Shown here: positions 5,526 through 12,392 of the stretch, piece after piece | Layout: the number at the start of each line of letters is the position of its first letter | Numbering within the stretch: position 1 is the first letter of the stretch | Assembly: GCA_021731215.1 (NCBI GenBank) | Contig: JAKFXU010000031.1 | Span: 1 to 12,392, forward strand | From: Rhodoferax sp. | GTDB taxonomy: Bacteria; Pseudomonadota; Gammaproteobacteria; Burkholderiales; Burkholderiaceae_C | Direction: 5' to 3' | DNA length: 12,392 nucleotides | Program-made: the position numbers and the translations under genes | The notes under the pieces: model-generated | What the model saw: the letters and a program-made list of their open reading frames with translations, nothing else | Told to the model about the DNA's origin: nothing | Database searches by the model: none

Positions 5526-6374
5526 TTACGCCTTGCGCGGTGCCTTCAAAGCTTTCTTCGCAACCGGCGGCAGGTAATTGACACCCGACACCACCGACTT
5601 GCCGGTCTGGCTTTCCAGTTGATGGCGGGCCTGACGGGCGATGCGGCCCCCGGCCTTGGCGGCCGTTTTGTTTTGCCGCATGCCGGTGGCGTCCACGTTT
5701 TCCGCGATCTGCCGGGTGGACAGCTCGGCCAAGGCAGTGAAAATCAGTTCCGCCTCGCTCATGTGGTCGCGCAGATTCTGGCTTTTCAGGCCCTTCATCC
5801 CCTTGTGTTCATTGACACTCACCCCGGCCCATTCCTGATGAATGATGTTGGTCAGAATGGCAAACTCACTGCCCTCCTTGATGTCGTGGCCGCGCCAGTA
5901 GTCGGTCAGCTTGTTGCGCGTTTCCTGCCCGGTCATGCGTTGCGCAATCCACTTGTCGCTGCGCCCATGCTGCTGCCAGGTCTGACGTGCCCGGTCCAGC
6001 GACAGGGCCGGGTCGGCCATCTCTTGCATGCGCTCATAGCCGACCTTGGCAAGCCAGAGTTTGATGGGCTCGGCCTTGGGACTGGGGACGGACTGCACCA
6101 GGCGCAGCAGGGTCTCGGCGGTGGCGACGTCGGTGAGGCGCTGCTTGCCGTCTGCGGCGGGCATTTTCAACTGGTGACAACTTGTCACCAGTTGACTGCC
6201 CTCATTGGCAAGCCGGCGCTTAAGTTGGTTCCAGTATTTGCGAGCGGTCAAGTCATCGGGCTGCTGCGTGAGCACCTGCACCACGTCGATGACGGAAAAC
6301 CACCAGATTTCGGTCGTCTCGTCGTATAAACGACGGATGCTTTGACTGTCAAATTCAGTGGGAAAGATTTTCAT
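5526..6374 (-). CDS. BRO-N domain protein (phage antirepressor/DinD-like) within the cas operon
   Basis: A 282-residue protein. Residues about 10-115 form a BRO-N domain: WWFSVIDVVQVLT, a YWNQLKRRLANEGSQL segment, then LKMPAADGKQRLTDVATAE and PSPKAEPIKLWLAKVGYER. The C-terminal part (about 125-265) resembles the conserved tail of chromosomal BRO-N/DinD-like proteins, including TNIIHQEWAGVSVNEHKGMK and KSQNLRDHMSEAEL. It ends in a basic Ala/Lys tail. BRO-N domains bind DNA and occur in phage antirepressors and in damage-inducible proteins; no enzymatic role is assigned. I chose the ATG at 6374, which has AAAGG (6387-6383) eight bases upstream; a GTG at 6383 is poorly placed. It sits 27 nt after cas7 and 24 nt before cas4, same strand, so it should be co-transcribed. 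It is not a standard I-C gene. The coding sequence contains a perfect 29-bp palindrome. Confidence 0.87.
   Translation of the reverse strand: MKIFPTEFDSQSIRRLYDETTEIWWFSVIDVVQVLTQQPDDLTARKYWNQLKRRLANEGSQLVTSCHQLKMPAADGKQRLTDVATAETLLRLVQSVPSPKAEPIKLWLAKVGYERMQEMADPALSLDRARQTWQQHGRSDKWIAQRMTGQETRNKLTDYWRGHDIKEGSEFAILTNIIHQEWAGVSVNEHKGMKGLKSQNLRDHMSEAELIFTALAELSTRQIAENVDATGMRQNKTAAKAGGRIARQARHQLESQTGKSVVSGVNYLPPVAKKALKAPRKA
6167..6195. repeat. Perfect 29-bp palindrome inside the bro-N gene
   Basis: Arms TCAACTGGTGACAA (6167-6180) and TTGTCACCAGTTGA (6182-6195) are exact reverse complements around a single C at 6181. The next bases outward (T6166/C6196) do not pair. On the coding strand it spans codons for SQLVTSCHQLK in the BRO-N domain. 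It could form a cruciform or a strong mRNA hairpin, or be a two-fold binding site. Confidence 0.9.
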
Positions 6375-6401
6375 TGCCAGCACCTTTCAATACGTTCAAT
6401 T

Positions 6402-7529
6402 TCAGCATCTTCTTGTCAGTGTTACGCCTGCTGTTGGCTGGACCGATTGCCCAACAGATAAGCTTTGGTCGTCAAACAAAACAGAATACGCATTGAAGCT
6501 GCGTGCGACTGCACCCTCTTCTTTGGGCTTGACTTGCAAGCGGTCGAACAAGGCATGCGCCGGGGCATTGCCCAAGTGGCTGTCATGCTTAAACACATAA
6601 AGCCCCTGTGCAGCCATTTGCCCGCGAGCGGCGGAGTGGTCATGCTCAAACATGTTTTGCAATGCCTCCCACAGCAGCTCAAGGTCCTTTTCGTCAAACT
6701 TCGTTTGTCCGGCCAGATGAGCAGAAATGAAACCGTGGGCTCGATAGAGACCGTATGGCACAGTGAACTTGCGGCCCATTGTTCGATTGTCCCCGCCCTG
6801 TTTTTCGGCCTCAGCCTCGGTTGCTACCGCGCACCGTGTAATTGAATGTTCTTGTGTGACGATGGGTTCGATGGATCGCGCAAATGTCATCTGCACCGGG
6901 CCACGCACTTGCCCACAGTTGGGCGCCGTCTTCAGAGCCAAAACAGCACCAAAGGTGCGGATGTCGTAAAAATCCTTGCACATCTGGCCACGCCCCTGAT
7001 CCGATTCTTCTTGTTTCGGCTTGCGCGCCGTGACATTCCTGAGCGCTCTATCAATAAAATCTTTCACTGGTTTAGCAGGGTTCAACTCTTTGAGCCAGGC
7101 TTTCGCTTCCTTTTTATCCAACACCGCAGACAGCTTGAGTACAGACCGGTCTTCTTCATCCGTTTCGAGCTCCATGCCGTCCGGCAGAGTTAACTCTTCA
7201 AACGCTGCTGCTAGTGCATCAGGGATCAATTCAGCCGCATCCTGCCCTAAAGTAATACCCAGTTTTTTGAACGCATCAAAATGGGCGCGACCCAGTACAG
7301 CCTTCTCTTTCACATAAATATCGAAACCATCCTCGTAAGCGTCATCTTCCTTGCGTTTGGTAACGCCAACATAATTCCTGATCTTCCGTTTGATGCATAC
7401 ATCGGTAACCAAGCCTTGACCTGTTTGTGGGTCAAGTCGGGGCAGATTTCCCGCATCGGGATCACCATTTGGATTGCCGTCTTTCACGTCAAACAGCAGG
7501 ACAAAGTCGTAACGGTTTTTAATGCTCAT
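6402..7529 (-). CDS. cas7: Type I-C Cascade backbone protein Cas7 (Csd2), long form
   Basis: A Cas7/Csd2 protein recognised by its start, [20 protein letters not shown], the [12 protein letters not shown] helix, [42 protein letters not shown] and [11 protein letters not shown]. Cas7 polymerises along the crRNA spacer as the Cascade backbone. An in-frame ATG at 7541 overlaps the cas8c stop (TAATG), but the ATG at 7529 gives the family's usual MSIKNRYDF start and has GGAG (7539-7536) six bases upstream, so I use it (375 residues). The family is usually near 280-300 residues. The extra length is a charged stretch at about residues 91-181, between [11 protein letters not shown] and the [11 protein letters not shown] motif. 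The frame is intact throughout. Confidence 0.95.
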   Translation of the reverse strand: MSIKNRYDFVLLFDVKDGNPNGDPDAGNLPRLDPQTGQGLVTDVCIKRKIRNYVGVTKRKEDDAYEDGFDIYVKEKAVLGRAHFDAFKKLGITLGQDAAELIPDALAAAFEELTLPDGMELETDEEDRSVLKLSAVLDKKEAKAWLKELNPAKPVKDFIDRALRNVTARKPKQEESDQGRGQMCKDFYDIRTFGAVLALKTAPNCGQVRGPVQMTFARSIEPIVTQEHSITRCAVATEAEAEKQGGDNRTMGRKFTVPYGLYRAHGFISAHLAGQTKFDEKDLELLWEALQNMFEHDHSAARGQMAAQGLYVFKHDSHLGNAPAHALFDRLQVKPKEEGAVARSFNAYSVLFDDQSLSVGQSVQPTAGVTLTRRC

Positions 7530-7540
7530 TGTTGGCTCCA

Positions 7541-7912
7541 TTAGGTTTGGGGTTTGAAAAATTCTTGACGTTGCTGGTAGTAGCCGATAACGAATCTGCC
7601 TTGATCTGGCAATGACAAGACCGGGGGATATCCCATCTTGCCGTCCACGCCCATGCTATGAATCACTTGAATTTGTTTGTCACGGGTGACATAGAGGCCC
7701 GGCTTTTCTTTCCGCAATTTCGTCAGATGGTTCTGACTACGTCGCATGAGAGTGGGCAAGACCGCAGCCGGCGTGCTGGATGCGGAACCGAAGTAGCTGT
7801 CCCGGATGGTCGTATTGAGACCAGGGCTTACGTCTTCCTGAATTTTCTCCAGCACGGCAAACAAGCGACCGAGCCGGTAGCCGATGTTGGTGTTGCTCTC
7901 ATCGAGGGCCAT
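7541..7912 (-). CDS. cas11c: Cas11c small subunit from an internal start in cas8c
   Basis: An in-frame ATG at codon 473 of cas8c would give a 123-residue protein beginning [20 protein letters not shown] and ending with Cas8c. It has a strong Shine-Dalgarno, GGAG at 7922-7919, exactly six bases upstream, although this lies deep in coding sequence. Type I-C Cascade is known to contain a small Cas11c subunit translated from such an internal site near the 3' end of cas8c, and the length fits that subunit. It would line the inner belly of Cascade and contact the non-target strand. An ATG 33 bases upstream (7945) has no Shine-Dalgarno and is less likely. Confidence 0.75.
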   Translation of the reverse strand: MALDESNTNIGYRLGRLFAVLEKIQEDVSPGLNTTIRDSYFGSASSTPAAVLPTLMRRSQNHLTKLRKEKPGLYVTRDKQIQVIHSMGVDGKMGYPPVLSLPDQGRFVIGYYQQRQEFFKPQT

Positions 7913-9328
7913 GGTGATCTCCGTTTCCTGGTTTGGGTTGGTCATGCGGGTTTGCCTGTTGAGCCACGCCTTAATGAGCGCGGCACGGGCGTAGGTAACG
8001 TGCTCTTTATGCTTTCCGGTCTTCTTATCCTTCTTCGCCTGCTCTGCATGGATGCAACGTAACGTGGCCTGCAACAGAGTCTGCGGATAAGGGGTGCCAT
8101 CCAGGATGGCCTTCATGAAATCGCCAGCCAGCTTAGGCGGCAGCTTGTCGAGATCACCCAAGGGGCTGACGGAGAGAAGTAGAGCCTTGACGGACAGAAA
8201 TGGGCGTTCCACATACCGAGGCCGGACAATTTCCAAATCTTCGAAGTGTTGGCGGATGTGACCAGCCAGATCACCCACCGTGGCGACATGCCAGAAACGG
8301 ACGGCGATGCGGGCAGCGTTGGGGGCAAGACCCAGGACGTAGAAGCGAGTGCCGTCATCGTAAATCGCGGGCGCTCCGGCCAAGGGCGCTTCGAACAATT
8401 CCTTGACGGCGTTTGTCCCCTGGTCCGGATTGTCCTGCGGTGGCTCATCGAAAAACTGCGAGAGCAGCGACTCCATCCGGCTGTCTGTCGCAGTCCAGAA
8501 TACGGTAGACGCATCTCCGACCTGGATGCGTTGCTTCGATGTCAGCAAGTGATTGAGTGCCGTGGTGTAGGCGAAAGCGGCGCGCTTGCCGACGGGGGCG
8601 TTCGTACCTTGCTCCTTGCCATAAGAATCGAAGCCCATGTTCTTCTGGAAGGAAACCAGGTACTTACGAACTGGTGATCCGGGCTTGTCATATATCCCCT
8701 CAATGGAGTTGTTCAAGCGGGCAATAGCGTCCGGTTTTCCACTAATCAAACAAACGCCGGATTTTTCCTTAGCATCCTGCTTGAGGCCAACGAGACTACG
8801 GATTGCAGGACGGTGGGTGATCAACGAATCCGTATCCTCAGAAAACCGGAAGCTAACTGTTCCACCGTTCTTCAGCGATCTTCGTACCTCTGGCCTCTGA
8901 AGATTGGGGGTGTTCAGCAACTGTTCCAACTGGACCGGGTGGCGCGCGATACGTACAAGGAAACGCCTCAAGCCCAGCATTGCCGGATCGTCAGTCTTGG
9001 CACGAAACCAGTCGCGAAGCTCCTTGCGGAAATGCCGGGCTTTACGCTTGCCGTTGTTGCCATAGCCCAGAGCAAAGGAGATATTGTCCCAAAGCAGATT
9101 AGGGTCACTTCCAGCCATGCTGTGCTTCAGTGCTTGGGGGCCGGTAGCGGGCACTTCGTAGGTCTTCCCGACCCATCTTGTTCCGACCCTCTCGATCATC
9201 GGATTCAGTGCTTGGCAGTTTCCTTGCGCATCCACAACCGCGACAAAGTCGATCTCCTTCGCAATCCACCCTTCACGGGGCAGACTTGGCTTGCGTTGGT
9301 AATACTCGTAAAGCGCCCGAAGAATCAT
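7541..9328 (-). CDS. cas8c: Type I-C Cascade large subunit Cas8c (Csd1)
   Basis: A 595-residue Csd1-family protein, near the family's usual size. It opens [20 protein letters not shown], then [13 protein letters not shown]. The middle part has the [22 protein letters not shown] region and VFWTATDS, followed by [18 protein letters not shown] and [17 protein letters not shown], all typical of Csd1. The C-terminal 123 residues form the helical Cas11-like part. Cas8c recognises the PAM and recruits Cas3. Its ATG overlaps the cas5c stop (ATGA) and has GGAGGT (9340-9335) six bases upstream. Its stop overlaps the first in-frame ATG of cas7. Every junction indicates tight translational coupling within the effector module. 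Confidence 0.97.
   Translation of the reverse strand: MILRALYEYYQRKPSLPREGWIAKEIDFVAVVDAQGNCQALNPMIERVGTRWVGKTYEVPATGPQALKHSMAGSDPNLLWDNISFALGYGNNGKRKARHFRKELRDWFRAKTDDPAMLGLRRFLVRIARHPVQLEQLLNTPNLQRPEVRRSLKNGGTVSFRFSEDTDSLITHRPAIRSLVGLKQDAKEKSGVCLISGKPDAIARLNNSIEGIYDKPGSPVRKYLVSFQKNMGFDSYGKEQGTNAPVGKRAAFAYTTALNHLLTSKQRIQVGDASTVFWTATDSRMESLLSQFFDEPPQDNPDQGTNAVKELFEAPLAGAPAIYDDGTRFYVLGLAPNAARIAVRFWHVATVGDLAGHIRQHFEDLEIVRPRYVERPFLSVKALLLSVSPLGDLDKLPPKLAGDFMKAILDGTPYPQTLLQATLRCIHAEQAKKDKKTGKHKEHVTYARAALIKAWLNRQTRMTNPNQETEITMALDESNTNIGYRLGRLFAVLEKIQEDVSPGLNTTIRDSYFGSASSTPAAVLPTLMRRSQNHLTKLRKEKPGLYVTRDKQIQVIHSMGVDGKMGYPPVLSLPDQGRFVIGYYQQRQEFFKPQT
7919..7922 (-). promoter_or_regulatory. Internal ribosome binding site for cas11c
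   Basis: GGAG on the - strand lies six bases before the internal ATG at 7912. The spacing matches those of cas7, cas8c and cas5c in this operon, which also use GGAG-type sites at six bases. Confidence 0.7.
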
Positions 9329-10029
9329 CGCCGTACCTCCACACCGGCAAGGTCAATGACACCTTTCTTCATCTCCGCCCTGAAGAAACCCGGTTTCATA
9401 TCGTCAACGAAATCGATGTCATACAGCATCCAGCCCAGATCGGAACTGTCAGCGATTGGCGGCTCGGCCTGCTCTGCGGCTTTGGCATCTTCCACGTATT
9501 CAAAGTGCGCAGAAAACTCCCGGCAACCCAAATAGGGTTGCGAGAAGCACTGCCCCTTTCGCGCACGACGCTGGAACATGTTCAAATATTTGACACGATT
9601 CTCCGGCTGGCTATCTTCTGGTTCTGCTGGTAAGCGGCCCCGCAGCTCCGGGTATCGATGAACATGTTTGGAACCATCCACGACTTCAAACTCTGCATGA
9701 AGACGATAGGCCACATTCTTGAGAAATAACCCAGCCCGTTGCTGTCGATGTTCTTCAATGTAAATGCCGCGATCACTTTTGCCGTCCGCACGATCGGCGG
9801 AAGCCAATTTACTAACCTCGTTGCGGCGCACCGATATCCACTGAATTGGCTTGAGCACTTCGATCTTGGTTACCCGCCACCGAATTTCCGGTTTCCACAG
9901 AATGGCCTCGAAAACCGCCCGAGTCGCTGAAGGTGTTATCACGTCGTAGGAAACGCGCTCAACTTTCATCTCAGGGCGAGTAAAGCAGGCGAAATCGCCA
10001 GTGACTTTGAGACAGAGAGACTTAACCAT
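9325..10029 (-). CDS. cas5c: Type I-C pre-crRNA endoribonuclease Cas5c (Cas5d)
   Basis: A 234-residue Cas5 protein. In I-C systems, which lack Cas6, it cuts the repeat RNA at the base of its hairpin and then caps the crRNA 5' handle. Diagnostic stretches are ACFTRPEMKVERVSYDVITP, RAVFEAILWKPEIRW and HRQQRAGLFLKNVAYRLHAE; the last two regions carry the conserved Tyr, Lys and His candidates for catalysis, which I do not assign individually. I choose the ATG at 10029: GGAGG (10040-10036) lies six bases upstream of it but directly abuts the other ATG at 10035. It follows cas3 by 12 nt and overlaps cas8c by 4 nt. No damage is seen. Confidence 0.96.
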   Translation of the reverse strand: MVKSLCLKVTGDFACFTRPEMKVERVSYDVITPSATRAVFEAILWKPEIRWRVTKIEVLKPIQWISVRRNEVSKLASADRADGKSDRGIYIEEHRQQRAGLFLKNVAYRLHAEFEVVDGSKHVHRYPELRGRLPAEPEDSQPENRVKYLNMFQRRARKGQCFSQPYLGCREFSAHFEYVEDAKAAEQAEPPIADSSDLGWMLYDIDFVDDMKPGFFRAEMKKGVIDLAGVEVRR

Positions 10030-10041
10030 GTTCATCCTCCA

Positions 10042-12324
10042 CTAAAGGCATAATTTTTCGGCTGACAGTACCACGCCGTCAGCGCAACCGATAAAACCGA
10101 ATACATCATCGTAGAGCAGATCATTGGCTTGAACATAAATGCCGGGCAGTACTTCATTCACGTCATGCCGATCAACAAGGCGACGCAGGCAATCCTTATG
10201 CACGTTGACGCTGTAGCGCTGTAGCTTGCGCATTAGCCAGCGGTCAGTGCCTTTTGATTTGAGCATTGATATCCATTTTTTCGATTCCCCCAGAAGAACA
10301 ATGATCGGTACACCTTCATCTGGGATGATGCGAAATTTTTCAGCGGCAGTACGGAAACTGATTTCCAAGCCGTTGCCGGGCTGTAGCAAAGCAAGGATGC
10401 CCTCCGTGTCCATACTGTTGATTGATGCAAACCACAGTCGAAAATAACGCTCAAACAAGGCTGGTGACAGTTCTGGGCACGGGTCAATTGCAAGCAATGC
10501 CCTTGTAGCTTGCTCCCCCTTCAATAGCAAACCAGAAGGAGCTGGCTCCGGTGGGATGAAGATAAAGACTTCGCCTTTTGACTTAACCCCTCCATGCAAA
10601 AGTTGCCCCTCCCGATTACACCGCCCGGCTGCTTGGGCAATTGAGTCCAGTCCAGCAAGCGCTCGATAGACCACCGGGAAATCTACATCGACCCCGGCTT
10701 CAATGAGCTGCGTGCTCACAACGTGCAATGGATGAACAGGAAGGCCTGCCTTAACCCGTTCACGGTTCGCGGTCAGTCGATTTCGAATTTCATCTAGCCG
10801 TTCAGCTCGATGCGAGCCGCACAAGTTCGTAGAGAGGTAAATGGCACCAGGGATACGCTTTGTCAATTCGCTGGCGTGAAGCTTTCGGTTCACGATGACC
10901 AAGGCTTGCTCGTGCTGAAGCACGCGTTCGCTCAGTTGATCCCAACTCGTCGGCAAAACTGAATCTGGCCAATGCACCGTAATCCGATCCAACACGCTGT
11001 AAAGATCATCTGGACTTTGGACATAAGGACCGCCTCGCATCAATTCGCTAACGTCAGGCAATCCGAAAAAGGCTTGCCCATTAATTTCCCGAGGCTGAAA
11101 AGCAGGTTGCGTCGCCGTGCAGAGTACGAAGGTCACGCCGTAGTGCTCGCTAAGCGTTCGAATAGCCGCAAGACAAGGCTCCAGAAACTCGGGGGGCAGG
11201 AGCTGCGCCTCGTCCAAAATTACGACTGAGTCCACCAGGTTGTGCAGCTTGCGGCAGCGAGATGTCCGTGCAGCGAAAAGAGACTCGAACAACTGAACAT
11301 TGGTGGTGACGATCAGTGGTGCATCCCAGTTTTCTGTTGCCAGGCGACTACGGGCCGTCTCTTTGTCTGGGTCAAGATTGCTGTGATGCTCAACTACGTC
11401 TTCTCCAAAGATTTTTCGAAACGTATCGGCAGTTTGCTCAATGATTGACAGGTAGGGAATGGCGTAGATCACCCGCCGTTTTCCATGCTTGGCAGCGTGA
11501 TGAAGGGCAAAAGCAAGAGAAGAAAGGGTTTTGCCGCCGCCGGTTGGGACGGTCAGTGAGTAAAGACCGCTTGCTGACTTTTCGCCTGCTCGTTCAATAC
11601 ATTGGCGCAATACATCCGAACGGATTTGATTGACAAGTGTGGGAGATGCCTTCTCCGCGAGGCTGGTTGCGTTAACGGTAAAACGTGAAAGTAAATCGTC
11701 AATACCCGAGTAGGTAGCACGAACGTCAGACTTGCCTGAACTCATGTAGGCCTCGGTATCCAGGAAATCAGCATCCACCAAGCAGGAAAACAACATGCGG
11801 ATCCACAGGTGGAAGTCAGCAGTCTCTCCTTTGGGCCGACTTGCAGGACGTGAACCTCGCAATATTGCTTCTGGTGGCTTTTGGTTAAGTGCTTCCTCCA
11901 GAAAGCCGGCATCGCGTGCGGCTATCAGTCTCTGAAACAAACTGGAGTTGTCACCGTTCCAGTCAGGCAGGCCCGCGTGGTGGCCAGCGATGAGATACGC
12001 CAACAACCGACCTGCCGCGTCGCCCAACTCATTGACAGCATGAACCGCACCTGCCGTGGAGTGGTCTACGCGACCGGCGCTTTCAATATGTGAGTTTTCA
12101 GCCTCGAATCCGGTCACATGGCGAATGTAGCGTTGAAATGCCGGACGATATTTTCCAAGATCGTGCCACTGACCCGCGAGCCGGGCCCAGTCCTGTGAGC
12201 CAAACCGCCGCGCGAAACATGCACTCATACAGGCTACGGCTGCAAGATGATCTTCAAGACGGTGCGGTTCGCGCAGCGTCAGATCATCTAGGCGCGCGAC
12301 GTGCGCAATGTTTATCTCAGACAT
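10042..12324 (-). CDS. cas3: CRISPR-associated helicase-nuclease Cas3 (HD-DExH, type I-C)
   Basis: A 760-residue Cas3 with an N-terminal HD nuclease fused to an SF2 helicase. HD residues: His26, His54-Asp55 in GQWHDLGK, His88 in DHST, and His115-His116 in GHHAGLPDW. Helicase motifs: Walker A PTGGGKT (260-266), DEAQ box (371-374) within SVVILDEAQLLPPEF, TAT (403-405), STQLIEAGVDVDFP around 537-550 and QAAGRCNR (564-571). Cas3 is recruited by Cascade after R-loop formation and degrades the displaced strand 3'-5'. All key residues are present, so interference should be functional. It is the first gene of the operon. The ATG at 12324 has no good Shine-Dalgarno, but the N-terminus fits the family and no closer start is better. 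Confidence 0.97.
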   Translation of the reverse strand: MSEINIAHVARLDDLTLREPHRLEDHLAAVACMSACFARRFGSQDWARLAGQWHDLGKYRPAFQRYIRHVTGFEAENSHIESAGRVDHSTAGAVHAVNELGDAAGRLLAYLIAGHHAGLPDWNGDNSSLFQRLIAARDAGFLEEALNQKPPEAILRGSRPASRPKGETADFHLWIRMLFSCLVDADFLDTEAYMSSGKSDVRATYSGIDDLLSRFTVNATSLAEKASPTLVNQIRSDVLRQCIERAGEKSASGLYSLTVPTGGGKTLSSLAFALHHAAKHGKRRVIYAIPYLSIIEQTADTFRKIFGEDVVEHHSNLDPDKETARSRLATENWDAPLIVTTNVQLFESLFAARTSRCRKLHNLVDSVVILDEAQLLPPEFLEPCLAAIRTLSEHYGVTFVLCTATQPAFQPREINGQAFFGLPDVSELMRGGPYVQSPDDLYSVLDRITVHWPDSVLPTSWDQLSERVLQHEQALVIVNRKLHASELTKRIPGAIYLSTNLCGSHRAERLDEIRNRLTANRERVKAGLPVHPLHVVSTQLIEAGVDVDFPVVYRALAGLDSIAQAAGRCNREGQLLHGGVKSKGEVFIFIPPEPAPSGLLLKGEQATRALLAIDPCPELSPALFERYFRLWFASINSMDTEGILALLQPGNGLEISFRTAAEKFRIIPDEGVPIIVLLGESKKWISMLKSKGTDRWLMRKLQRYSVNVHKDCLRRLVDRHDVNEVLPGIYVQANDLLYDDVFGFIGCADGVVLSAEKLCL

Positions 12325-12392
12325 ATTTGGTTAACAGGTTTGAAACGATCATCGTCGATTGTGCTTGGGTGAGAGGTTCACCACATGAGCCC
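12325..12392 (-). promoter_or_regulatory. Region upstream of cas3 with a small palindrome, possible operator
   Basis: These 68 bases reach the window edge and should hold part of the cas promoter region. A perfect 11-bp palindrome, ACGAT-C-ATCGT (12345-12355), lies 20 bases upstream of the cas3 start. I find no convincing -35/-10 pair and no gene. Confidence 0.3.

Noticed and set aside
5013..6329. 438-codon open frame on + over cas4 and bro-N
   Set aside because: Same reason: the - strand genes carry Cas4 and BRO-N motifs across the whole span.
12337..12346. GGTTTGAAAC upstream of cas3, 9/10 match to the repeat end GGATTGAAAC, as in a cas-regulating crRNA
   Set aside because: A match this short is expected about once by chance in both strands of the window, and the hairpin half of the repeat is absent.

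Overview
The window is most likely from a high-GC betaproteobacterium, probably Burkholderiales. This is inferred from base composition, the MCE lipid-transport genes and the style of the type I-C cas genes. It has two convergent halves that meet at a CRISPR array. On the + strand (1-1868) is the end of an MCE/Mla-like phospholipid transport operon: the last 69 residues of an ABC ATPase, an MlaD-family substrate-binding protein and an outer-membrane auxiliary lipoprotein.

On the - strand, reading from 12324 down to 2903, is a nearly complete type I-C CRISPR-Cas operon: cas3, cas5c, cas8c (with an internal start that would give the small subunit Cas11c), cas7, [bro-N gene], cas4, [antitoxin-toxin pair], cas1, cas2. 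A leader of about 225 bp and an array of eight 37-bp repeats with seven spacers follow. Gene order is the usual I-C order except for two accessory insertions. One is a BRO-N/antirepressor-like gene between cas7 and cas4. The other is a RelE/ParE-type toxin-antitoxin pair between cas4 and cas1. All accessory genes are co-directional and tightly packed (toxin stop to cas1 start is 4 nt), so they look like working operon members.

Expected roles: Cas5c processes pre-crRNA; Cas5c, Cas8c, Cas11c and Cas7 form Cascade; Cas3 degrades the target; Cas4, Cas1 and Cas2 acquire spacers. The bro-N gene and the toxin-antitoxin pair could regulate or stabilise the locus, but that is inference.

Three structures stand out at the DNA level. 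A 168-bp MITE-like element with 21-bp terminal inverted repeats and a 9-bp target duplication sits inside the leader-distal CRISPR repeat. A perfect 29-bp palindrome lies within the bro-N coding sequence. The leader carries repeated motifs and a hairpin. Base composition appears to step down from the adaptation/accessory half to the effector half of the cas operon, suggesting a mosaic history.
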